Assembly: GCA_013140875.1 (NCBI GenBank)
Contig: JABFSB010000542.1
Location: 1-7,396, forward strand
Length of the DNA: 7,396 nucleotides
Reading direction: 5' to 3'
DNA from: Acidobacteriota bacterium
GTDB lineage: Bacteria > Acidobacteriota > Blastocatellia > Pyrinomonadales > Pyrinomonadaceae
Each line of letters starts with the position of its first letter. Position 1 is the stretch's first letter. Positions 1 to 5,284 of this stretch are shown piece by piece. The position numbers were made by a program, and so were the translations under genes. Under the pieces are notes generated by a model. It did not search any database. It was given only the letters and a program-made list of their open reading frames with translations, and was not told the origin of the DNA.

Positions 1-497
1 TCTTTCAACCGCTGCATTATCGTCACGTAATCGAGCTTTGAAATTAGCGAGATATTATGGATCTCCGGCGGCGAAAAGCAGTGCAGTTGGAATTTCGGAT
101 ACTTTGCGTGGAGTGTCGAGAGCAGGTCCTCGTACCACTCGATATTAAAATCGGGATGCAAACCGCCCTGCATTAACACTCCCGTGCCGCCCAACTCTAT
201 CGTTTCATCGATGCGTTTGCAGATTTCCTCGATCGAATGCACATAGGTGTCCGGCTTACCCGGCCGGCGGTAAAACGCGCAAAAGGTGCAGACGACATTG
301 CAGACGTTCGTGTAATTGATATTGCGGTCGATTATGTAAGTTACGACATCGCCCGGGTTTTTCCGCTGACGTATCTCGTCCGCCGCCAGGCCGATGCGCA
401 CGAAATCTTTTGATTCGAGCAGAGTGGTGCAGTCTTCAACAGTGAGGCGTTCGCCCGCTAAAGCTTTGTCCAAAATTGGCTGGATATTACTGTCCAT
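1..497 (-). CDS. mqnC: Cyclic dehypoxanthinyl futalosine synthase MqnC, N-terminal 165 residues (cut by window edge)
   Basis: Radical-SAM enzyme of the futalosine menaquinone pathway; the family cyclises dehypoxanthine futalosine using a 4Fe-4S cluster and S-adenosylmethionine in the cytoplasm. Reading the minus strand from the ATG at 497 gives an open frame to the left edge. The cluster motif CX3CX2C is at residues 66, 70 and 73, within CNVVCTFCAFYR, which is typical of MqnC rather than the related MqnE. It is followed by LGGTGVLMQGGLHPD (residues 102-116), the WYEDLL segment and HCFSPPEIH (139-147), all family hallmarks. About half of the usual length of roughly 370 residues is visible. No Shine-Dalgarno sequence precedes the ATG; a promoter -10 element ends seven bases before it, so the mRNA may be leaderless. 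mqnA lies 1.5 kb upstream on the same strand, separated by opposite-strand genes, so the two are probably transcribed separately. Confidence 0.93.
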   Translation of the reverse strand, partial: MDSNIQPILDKALAGERLTVEDCTTLLESKDFVRIGLAADEIRQRKNPGDVVTYIIDRNINYTNVCNVVCTFCAFYRRPGKPDTYVHSIEEICKRIDETIELGGTGVLMQGGLHPDFNIEWYEDLLSTLHAKYPKFQLHCFSPPEIHNISLISKLDYVTIMQRLK

Positions 498-504
498 TTT
501 TTTA

Positions 505-513
505 ATTTTAGCA
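505..513 (-). promoter_or_regulatory. Extended -10 promoter for mqnC, predicting a leaderless transcript
   Basis: On the minus strand the sequence TTTTTGCTAAAAT precedes mqnC; TGC-TAAAAT is an extended -10 box with five of six matches to TATAAT. Seven bases separate it from the ATG, so transcription would begin at or next to the start codon. No convincing -35 is seen. The same 13-base pattern, with one purine change, occurs before the PpiD-like gene, which supports its being a real promoter element of this genome. Confidence 0.5.
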
Positions 514-573
514 AAAAGATGCACTAGCCCGCACGGAGTAAGGGCGAAATACTCACATTGAATAAAATAGCTC

Positions 574-603
574 TTGACATATAACGATATATCGAGATAG
601 ATT
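574..603 (+). promoter_or_regulatory. padR promoter with embedded operator palindrome
   Basis: A perfect -35 TTGACA (574-579) is followed, after 18 bases, by a weak -10 TAGATT (598-603, four of six matches). The perfect 10-base palindrome CGATATATCG (585-594) lies in the spacer, and an overlapping imperfect one, TATCGAGATA, follows. A palindrome between -35 and -10 just upstream of a PadR gene is the expected arrangement for self-repression. The operator role is inferred. Confidence 0.5.
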
Positions 604-665
604 GAATACAATCGAAAGCGATCAATTCATGTCGCCTAGAGAATTAGGTTTAAGAGGTAAATAAA

Positions 666-1160
666 ATGAAAGGAAGATTTGGTTTTGGATTTGGCGGCAG
701 ATGGGGAATGGGACCGGGATGCGACACTCCGCGGGTGCGGCGCGGCGATATGAAGCTTTTGCTGCTTGAGATCCTGCAAAAAGAAGGTCCGCGGCACGGT
801 TATAACATTATCAACGATATGGAAGGCCGTTTTCGCGGCTATCGTCCGAGTCCGGGTTCGGTTTACCCGACGCTGCAGATGCTTGAAGAGGGCGGTTTTG
901 TCAGCAGCGAACAGATCGAGGGAAAAAAGGTGTACACGATAACCGAAGCCGGCCGCGGCATGCTTGCCGAACGCGGTGCATCAAATTTTGAAGAAACGCC
1001 GGGCATGAAGCAGGCGCATGAAATAAGGTTATCGCTCAAAAAACTAGCGGGTGCGGTGATAGACGGCGGTCGCGGCACCGACGAAGAGACGCTGAAGCGT
1101 ATCGGCGAGATACTTGATCGGGCCCGCAAGGAAGTCTATTCAGTACTGGCTGAATCGTAA
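666..1160 (+). CDS. PadR-family transcriptional regulator
   Basis: Winged-helix DNA-binding repressor of the PadR family, 164 residues. After a glycine- and arginine-rich N-terminus (residues 1-18) comes the family domain: RGDMKLLLLEIL (26-37), the signature PRHGYNII (42-49) and PSPGSVYPTLQMLEEGGFV (61-79), followed by the wing strands KKVYTITEAG (87-96). The C-terminal part (about 115-160) is helical, as expected for dimerisation. The start is well supported: AGAGG at 653-657 is eight bases from the ATG. The gene sits 168 bases from divergent mqnC, and its promoter region carries a palindrome suggesting autorepression. PadR proteins often control efflux or stress genes beside them; here the next gene downstream encodes a YdeI/OmdA-like protein 52 bases away. 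The inducer and targets are unknown. Confidence 0.9.
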   Translation: MKGRFGFGFGGRWGMGPGCDTPRVRRGDMKLLLLEILQKEGPRHGYNIINDMEGRFRGYRPSPGSVYPTLQMLEEGGFVSSEQIEGKKVYTITEAGRGMLAERGASNFEETPGMKQAHEIRLSLKKLAGAVIDGGRGTDEETLKRIGEILDRARKEVYSVLAES

Positions 1161-1212
1161 GGTGTGCGATGGGGATTTGCAGGCAAGCGGCAATCAAGCG
1201 ATATTTGATTCG

Positions 1213-1734
1213 ATGCCGAAACCTGCAAAACCGGTCAAGCTCACCTCGGTGCTGAAAAAGTCGAAAACGGGCTGGTACTTTCTGACCGTTTCGGCCGAGA
1301 TCGCGAAAAAGTTCGAGACCGACCCGAAAACGCGGCGTGTCGTATGTACGCTGAACGGCACACACACATTTCAATGTGCCTTGTCGCCAAATAAAGACGT
1401 TTTCACTATCGGCGTCAACAAACCGCTGCGGGCGGCGCTCAATGTTGAAGAAGGCGACGAAGTTTCCATCCTGCTCGAACCCGACACCAGCAAATACGGC
1501 GCTCCGATACCCGAAGATTTCGAAGAAGTTCTCCGCCAGGACCCTGAGGGCGACCGGCTATTTCATGCGTTGACCGGCGGCATGCAGCGGAGCCTTCTTT
1601 ACTACATCGGAAACGTCAAAAACGTCGACCGGCGAATCGAGCTTGGCCTGATCGTTCTTCAGCATCTAAAGGAAAATAACGGCAAGGTCATCGGCGAACG
1701 CCTTCAGGCAGACGTTAAACGCCCGATTTTTTAG
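1213..1734 (+). CDS. YdeI/OmpD-associated (OmdA) family protein with N-terminal DUF1905-like domain
   Basis: Predicted 173-residue cytoplasmic protein. The N-terminal part (about residues 8-95, SVLKKSKTGWYFLTV onward) resembles the small beta-barrel DUF1905 domain. The C-terminal part (about 100-165) has the OmdA pattern: IPEDFEEVLRQDPEG, then RSLLYYIGNVKNVDRRIELG, close to the family's R..YYI..AK..ETR..RI. The biochemical role of this family is not established. The frame is open further upstream to 1114, overlapping padR, but the family-like sequence begins at MPKPAKPVKL, so the ATG at 1213 was chosen. No good Shine-Dalgarno sequence precedes it; GTG at 1162 is an alternative. It lies 52 bases after padR on the same strand and is probably co-transcribed with it and under its control. 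Confidence 0.8.
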   Translation: MPKPAKPVKLTSVLKKSKTGWYFLTVSAEIAKKFETDPKTRRVVCTLNGTHTFQCALSPNKDVFTIGVNKPLRAALNVEEGDEVSILLEPDTSKYGAPIPEDFEEVLRQDPEGDRLFHALTGGMQRSLLYYIGNVKNVDRRIELGLIVLQHLKENNGKVIGERLQADVKRPIF

Positions 1735-1736
1735 TC

Positions 1737-1756
1737 TCCGTCTGAAAAAGGACGGA
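1737..1756. terminator. Possible weak hairpin after the YdeI-like gene
   Basis: TCCGTC (1737-1742) and GACGGA (1751-1756) form a six-base-pair stem with an eight-base loop, starting three bases after the stop codon. An A-run rather than a T-run follows on the plus strand, so it is not a classical intrinsic terminator; it may only protect the mRNA 3' end. Confidence 0.3.
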
Positions 1757-1932
1757 AAAACACGCTTTGCTTCTCACATTTTGCCGCAAAAACCCGCCGC
1801 ACGTATCGTCATTAAATCTGTAACCAGAGTTTTAGCGAATATTTATATCGGAAATTGCGTATCGGCACGACAGTTTTTTCGGAAAGTTTCACGCGATTAA
1901 AGATGTAATTAAGTGGGCAGGTCCATAAAGTT

Positions 1933-2037
1933 ATGGAAAAAGGACAACAACAATTAGGAACTATCGATATCGGGCTGCTGGTCTTTGTGATCGTGGCCGC
2001 CTGGCTGCTGTTGTTCCAGTCCGGGATATTTCAGTGA
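1933..2037 (+). CDS. Putative 34-residue single-pass membrane peptide
   Basis: A short open frame, ATG to TGA, with a polar N-terminus (MEKGQQQLGTID) followed by one strongly hydrophobic stretch, IGLLVFVIVAAWLLLF (about residues 13-28), and the tail QSGIFQ. This is the shape of a small inner-membrane protein, probably with the N-terminus in the cytoplasm. A weak ribosome-binding sequence (GGGCAGGT, 1915-1922) lies about ten bases upstream, and TGTAAT (1904-1909) could be a -10 box. Its stop lies one base from the stop of convergent mqnA. I do not recognise the family. Support is the compositional pattern only; a chance frame cannot be excluded, although the segregation of polar and hydrophobic residues is hard to dismiss. 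Confidence 0.45.
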   Translation: MEKGQQQLGTIDIGLLVFVIVAAWLLLFQSGIFQ

Positions 2038-2038
2038 C

Positions 2039-2854
2039 CTAACCCGCGAATTCGAGCGGCCGGGTTCGCCCGATCAAGCCATTTTTGAACGCCAGTTCGA
2101 AGTAAAGCTCTAATCCCGCCTGCATCGCGTCATCGATACCATAAGAAATATTCTCCGTCAGGTAACGTTTCAACTCATCCAGCGGCAGACTGATGTCGTT
2201 AACGTAATTCGCCGCTATCTCGTCTATATGCTTAAGTCCCTCATCTCTAACGGCCGCGAAATCGACAACGGAGTCGGAGGCTCGGGCCATCCACATCGCG
2301 AAGACGAAACCGAGCCCGGTGTGCTTGCGCCAGAGTTCCGCAAGATCGAACGTCTCAATCGGCACGTCGCTCGAATTCGCTCGCGACGCCGTCAGGCGAA
2401 GTGCCGGATCACCGATCAGCAGAGCACAATCTGACTCTGCCAGCATTGCGTCGATGTCGGGCCGCGCCTCGCGCCATTCCGGTTCGAACCCTAAGAATTC
2501 ACGAAAAATAATCTTCGTCAGGCAGACCGAGGTTTTGGACGAAACGTCCAGCGCCACGCTCCGCACTTGTTCGAGCGGCATTCCGCGCGTTGCCAGGCAA
2601 ACGCTTCGCACACGCTCTTTCGCCCCGACGCAAACGTCAGGAATCAAAAACACATCATCGATGGATTGATAGGCAATGACCGGTGTCAGCGCCGCGTCGA
2701 CGCGTTTCTGAGCCAACAGCTCGACCGACCGGGCCGGAGCGTTGTCGAGGATGAGCTCGACCTTTCCGTGCTGTGAGCCGTAAAGAAAGCTCCAGATAAG
2801 CGGAGCCGTATTGGAATAGCTTGAGGCCGAAATTCGCGGCGGACGCGGGTCCAT
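2039..2854 (-). CDS. mqnA: Chorismate dehydratase MqnA (menaquinone biosynthesis, futalosine pathway)
   Basis: Cytoplasmic enzyme that dehydrates chorismate to 3-[(1-carboxyvinyl)oxy]benzoate, the entry step of the futalosine menaquinone route. The 271-residue protein has a periplasmic-binding-protein-like fold and the family landmarks in order: RISASSYSNTAPLIW (7-21), VDAALTPVIAYQ (52-63), IPDVCVGAKERVRSV (71-85), ALDVSSKTSV (101-110), LLIGDPALRL (145-154) and HTGLGFVFAMW (178-188). The length is near the family norm. The ATG at 2854 is preceded on the minus strand by GAGGTG at eight bases' distance. This site overlaps the stop of the upstream acetyltransferase gene, 12 bases away, so the two are very probably one transcript and translationally coupled. 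Together with mqnC it shows that the organism makes menaquinone without the MenFD route. Confidence 0.9.
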   Translation of the reverse strand: MDPRPPRISASSYSNTAPLIWSFLYGSQHGKVELILDNAPARSVELLAQKRVDAALTPVIAYQSIDDVFLIPDVCVGAKERVRSVCLATRGMPLEQVRSVALDVSSKTSVCLTKIIFREFLGFEPEWREARPDIDAMLAESDCALLIGDPALRLTASRANSSDVPIETFDLAELWRKHTGLGFVFAMWMARASDSVVDFAAVRDEGLKHIDEIAANYVNDISLPLDELKRYLTENISYGIDDAMQAGLELYFELAFKNGLIGRTRPLEFAG

Positions 2855-2866
2855 ATTTTCGACACC

Positions 2867-3148
2867 TCAGGCCAAAACATCCTGATATTCGGGCGTGGCT
2901 TCGATCACTTTCCTTGTGTAAGGACACAGTGGTTTGATCTTAAGACCGTTCGCACGTGCAAAGTCGACCGCGGCCGCGACCAGTTTTTTGCCGATGCCCT
3001 GGCCGCCCAATTTTTCGTCCACTTCGGTGTGGTCTATGACTATGGTGTTCGGGCCGTTGCGGATATAGCTCATTTCGGCGACCCATTCGCCGTCTTCGTC
3101 GATAAAGAAAGCTCCGTTCCGCCCATGCTCTTCTCGTTGAATTTCCAT
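2867..3148 (-). CDS. Small GNAT-type N-acetyltransferase (COG2388/YjdJ-NATD1-like)
   Basis: A 93-residue single-domain member of the minimal GNAT group related to YjdJ, plant At1g77540 and animal NATD1. The acetyl-CoA loop GGQGIGKKLV is at residues 48-57, preceded by VIDHTEVDEKLG (37-48) and followed by AVDFARANGLKIKPLCPY (60-77), the characteristic end with a conserved cysteine at 75, then ATPEYQDVL. The substrate is unknown for the group. The start ATG at 3148 has only a weak AGG ten bases upstream. It is the first gene of a two-gene minus-strand unit with mqnA; the close spacing suggests shared expression rather than proven shared function. It faces the secreted-protein gene across an 79-base control region. 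Confidence 0.85.
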   Translation of the reverse strand: MEIQREEHGRNGAFFIDEDGEWVAEMSYIRNGPNTIVIDHTEVDEKLGGQGIGKKLVAAAVDFARANGLKIKPLCPYTRKVIEATPEYQDVLA

Positions 3149-3176
3149 TAGTTACAAGCCTACAAAGAAAACGGCT

Positions 3177-3193
3177 GGTTGCGCAACCGTTGC
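3177..3193. promoter_or_regulatory. Overlapping GTTGC/GCAAC palindromes in a divergent control region
   Basis: GGTTGCGCAACC (3177-3188) is a perfect 12-base palindrome. Its right half is shared with a second inverted repeat, GCAAC-C-GTTGC (3183-3193). Three half-sites thus occur in alternating orientation within 17 bases, between the divergent acetyltransferase and secreted-protein genes. This is a good candidate operator; the binding protein is unknown. Confidence 0.45.
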
Positions 3194-3219
3194 ACCTATC
3201 CTTCGATTTCGATTATGCT
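3190..3219 (+). promoter_or_regulatory. Possible promoter for the secreted-protein gene, short or absent leader
   Basis: TTGCAC (3190-3195) and TATGCT (3214-3219, four of six matches) are 18 bases apart. Transcription would begin near 3226-3228, at the ATG. No ribosome-binding sequence is visible, which fits a leaderless mRNA. The -35 overlaps the palindrome at 3177-3193, so a protein bound there would block it. Matches are modest. Confidence 0.35.
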
Positions 3220-3227
3220 TTTTGATT

Positions 3228-3971
3228 ATGAAAGGAAAGTTGATCCTGGCGATTTTGACGGCTGTGCTTTCGACCGCAAGCGGCGTTTTTGCGCAGGGTG
3301 CGATAGTGCTTTACGACCCGCTTGCAAAGCTTCCGGAAACCAACCATCTACCGGCCGATGAAGAGCTGATCAAGGAACAGGTCGTCCCGAAGGCGGCCGA
3401 GAAATGGAAAGATGACGATAGCTGCTCCGGCGGGAATCTCAACATTATCGGAGCTCTGGACGGTGCCTTCACCAAAGCCGGGGCAAGGCAGCGGGCAATC
3501 GTTTACGAGCTTTGCCAGACGGGTAATGGCTTTGCCAACAACGGTGTTGTGGTGGTCGAGAACGGACGAATCATAGCGAGCTTCGTCGAAGACGGCGGCT
3601 GGAATCTTGAGGTTTCGAAGGTCGCGGACCTTAACAAGAACGGACGCGACGAGATCATCATCGAAACGGGCGGCGGAATGCACCAGGGTTACTACGGCAG
3701 TAGTATAACGATCGTCGAGCTTTCAGCGACGGCCGCTGTCGAGATCGGCGTTTATCTCGTTAACACCAACGAATGCGAAAATCCGGTTGCGAATAAATAC
3801 TGCGACCGAAGCTACAAGATCACGGCGACGCCGGGAGCGAAACCTGCATTCTTTGCCCAAAAGTTCTTAAATCGCGGAACCGAAGAAAAGCCCCGCTGGG
3901 TCGTCGGCGGAAAAGCCCTAGCCGCCAAACCGATCGCCGATACTCAAAATAAATATACGGTCTTAAAATGA
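3228..3971 (+). CDS. Secreted or periplasmic protein of unknown function with FG-GAP-like segment
   Basis: A 247-residue protein beginning with a clear Sec signal peptide: MKGK, a hydrophobic core LILAILTAVLSTASG, and likely cleavage after VFA (residue 22), before QG. The mature protein is acidic to neutral, with four cysteines (66, 96, 183, 192) that could form disulphides. VADLNKNGRDEIIIETGGG (132-150) resembles the calcium-binding-like loop of FG-GAP/VCBS repeats, preceded by a beta-rich stretch (NNGVVVVENGRIIASF). I do not recognise a family with known function. The frame also contains a TTG at 3222, but the ATG at 3228 fits the signal peptide better. The stop overlaps the start of the KynB-like gene (ATGA), so the two are translationally coupled, but a shared role is not evident from sequence. 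Confidence 0.75.
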   Translation: MKGKLILAILTAVLSTASGVFAQGAIVLYDPLAKLPETNHLPADEELIKEQVVPKAAEKWKDDDSCSGGNLNIIGALDGAFTKAGARQRAIVYELCQTGNGFANNGVVVVENGRIIASFVEDGGWNLEVSKVADLNKNGRDEIIIETGGGMHQGYYGSSITIVELSATAAVEIGVYLVNTNECENPVANKYCDRSYKITATPGAKPAFFAQKFLNRGTEEKPRWVVGGKALAAKPIADTQNKYTVLK

Positions 3972-4603
3972 AGATTTTCGATGTCACGGTCGCAGTAAGC
4001 GAAACCGTACCTATTTATGCCGGCGACCCGACCGTCAGCGTTACGGCTGCCAAATCGATCTCGGGCGGCGACACGGCCAATGTCTCGCAGATCGCTTTCG
4101 GCGTACACACCGGAACGCATGTCGATGCGCCGAACCATTTTATAGATGGGGCGAAGCGCGTTCACGAGATCGATCCGCAGAAACTGGTCGGCCCGTGCCG
4201 GGTGGTTCAGGTGCCGGAAGATGTCGTCGCGATTGAACCTGAGCACGTCGGCGATCTCGAAGGCGTCTCACGCGTTATTTTCAGGTCGCGAAATTCGGCG
4301 TTTTGGTCGCAGCCTGAACTCGGATTTCGCAAAGACTTTACCTTCATCACGCCCGCCACCGCCAAATTGCTGGTGGAAAACGGCATCGTTTTAGTCGGCA
4401 TCGACTATCTTTCAATTGAAAAAAGCGGCTCACCCGGCCATCCTGTGCACGTTACGCTTCTCGAAAAAGAGGTTGTCATCCTCGAAGGCGTCGATCTTCG
4501 CAAAGTCGAACCCGGCGACTATGACCTGATCTGCATGCCATTAAAATATGAGGGCGGCGGCGGCGACGGTTCGCCTGCCCGAACGGTCCTGATACAAAAA
4601 TAA
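3968..4603 (+). CDS. Cyclase-family metal hydrolase, kynurenine formamidase (KynB)-like
   Basis: A 211-residue member of the Cyclase family (Pfam PF04199), which includes bacterial arylformamidase KynB, an enzyme that hydrolyses N-formylkynurenine in tryptophan breakdown. The metal-binding motif HTGTHVDAPNHF is intact at residues 47-58 (H47, H51, D53, H57). Other family features are the early PIYAGDP (15-21), GIDYLSIE (144-151), H161 in the HPVHVTLL segment and LEGVDL with E173. The length matches KynB. No other tryptophan-degradation gene (kynA, kynU) is in the window, so the substrate is uncertain; other cyclase-family members act on different amides and lactams. There is no Shine-Dalgarno sequence: the ATG lies in the ATGA overlap with the secreted-protein gene, implying re-initiation by terminating ribosomes. 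The protein lacks a signal peptide, unlike its upstream partner. Confidence 0.85.
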   Translation: MKIFDVTVAVSETVPIYAGDPTVSVTAAKSISGGDTANVSQIAFGVHTGTHVDAPNHFIDGAKRVHEIDPQKLVGPCRVVQVPEDVVAIEPEHVGDLEGVSRVIFRSRNSAFWSQPELGFRKDFTFITPATAKLLVENGIVLVGIDYLSIEKSGSPGHPVHVTLLEKEVVILEGVDLRKVEPGDYDLICMPLKYEGGGGDGSPARTVLIQK

Positions 4604-4604
4604 T

Positions 4605-4807
4605 ATGAGAACCTGTCTCTTTCTCGCCTGTTTTGTGTTTGCGTTATCCTTTTGTGCGTTCGGCCAAACGCCGGCCTCGCCGACACCACAGATGGCAAAC
4701 CGTTGCCCGACGCAACCGGTCCCTGGCAGATGATCGTCCCCGACGACAAAAAACACGGCCGCTAGGTCCGACAGGTGACGGCCCTCAGGCTCAGGACGGC
4801 ACGTTGA
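4605..4807 (+). pseudogene. Remnant of a secreted molybdopterin-dependent oxidoreductase gene (internal deletion, frameshift, nonsense codon)
   Basis: An ATG one base after the preceding stop opens a signal peptide, MRTCLFLACFVFALSFCAFG, then QTPASP; this frame ends at the TGA at 4731. In the frame starting at 4679 the sequence changes to LADTTDGKPLP, GPWQMIVPDDKKHGR, a TAG at 4763, then VRQVTALRLR and TGA at 4805. The second part closely resembles the extreme C-terminus of small sulfite-oxidase-type molybdopterin-binding proteins (PF00174), which end in a GP..L.VP.DK..RWVRQVT pattern; TAG stands exactly where the conserved Trp (TGG) is expected. Signal peptide and C-terminus are thus joined with the roughly 150-residue catalytic core missing, out of frame. 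The family assignment rests on recalled motif similarity. The signal peptide alone could still be translated as a 42-residue product. Confidence 0.6.
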
Positions 4808-4823
4808 TAAATACGCAAAATTA

Positions 4824-4893
4824 TTCGTTTTTCGCTATTCGCTATTCGTTATTCCGAACAGCAGTCCCTAAATAACGAATAGTGAATAACGGA
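4824..4893. repeat. Long imperfect inverted repeat built from TTCGCTA heptamers
   Basis: The left side has four tandem heptamers: TTCGTTT, TTCGCTA, TTCGCTA, TTCGTTA (4824-4851). The right side has three inverted copies: TAACGAA, TAGTGAA, TAACGGA (4873-4893). Positions 4831-4853 pair with 4871-4893, giving a stem of about 23 pairs with one mismatch and two G-T pairs around a 17-base loop. It lies between the pseudogene and the ATL gene, ending three bases before that gene's AGGG ribosome-binding sequence. It may be a dispersed repeat, a terminator-like structure, or a control hairpin. Confidence 0.8.
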
Positions 4894-4906
4894 GCCAGGG
4901 TAAGTT

Positions 4907-5266
4907 TTGAACTCAGTCAACGACAAAAAATATCGCGAATGTGTTTACGAACTTGTTCGGCAAATACCGGCGGGACGAGTAATGACCTACGGCCAGATAG
5001 CTGGGATATTGGGCGATGGCTATACGGCGCGTACGGTCGGATACGTGATGCACGGGGCCGATGAGGACGTGCCGTGGCAGCGGGTCGTAAACTCGCAAGG
5101 CAAATGCTCGACCGGACGGTTGACGATTCCGATGAACCTACAGCAAGAGATACTCGAATCGGAAGGAATAGTTTTTTCCCCGGCGGGAAAATGCGATCTC
5201 AAGAACCTGATGTGGCACCCTGAGGGCTTTGAGCCAAAAGAAGATGCTCCGACCTTGTTCGACTAA
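4907..5266 (+). CDS. Alkyltransferase-like protein (ATL), MGMT-fold DNA repair protein without acceptor cysteine
   Basis: A 119-residue protein with the DNA-binding domain of O6-alkylguanine-DNA alkyltransferases. Conserved pieces are IPAGRVMTYGQIAGILG (20-36), ARTVGYVMHG (41-50) with the intercalating arginine R42, and LLP-like PWQRVVNSQGK (56-66). Where MGMT has the acceptor cysteine in PCHRV, this protein has PWQRV, with Trp57 in place of Cys. Proteins of this kind bind O6-alkylguanine and pass the lesion to nucleotide excision repair instead of removing the alkyl group. The length is normal for ATLs. Translation most likely starts at TTG 4907, because a stop lies two codons upstream and AGGG (4897-4900) is six bases away; the next ATG is inside the conserved domain. 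The start is adjacent to a large inverted repeat. Confidence 0.88.
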   Translation: MNSVNDKKYRECVYELVRQIPAGRVMTYGQIAGILGDGYTARTVGYVMHGADEDVPWQRVVNSQGKCSTGRLTIPMNLQQEILESEGIVFSPAGKCDLKNLMWHPEGFEPKEDAPTLFD

Positions 5267-5284
5267 CCGCGGCGGCAAATCCGT

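Noticed and set aside
1036..1374. A 112-codon minus-strand open frame under padR and the YdeI-like gene.
   Set aside because: Arginine-rich shadow of two recognisable plus-strand genes, with no motif of its own.
1863..1880. A sigma-54-like promoter, CGGCACGACAGTTTTTT.
   Set aside because: It lacks the invariant GC of the -12 element and the leading T of TGGCAC, so the match is not adequate.
4633..4875. An 80-codon plus-strand open frame.
   Set aside because: It runs out of frame through the molybdopterin pseudogene and into the heptamer repeat; no start context and an improbable composition.
5267..5284. Possible terminator between the convergent ATL and nadK genes (CCGCGG).
   Set aside because: The palindrome is six bases with no loop and no T-run on either strand.
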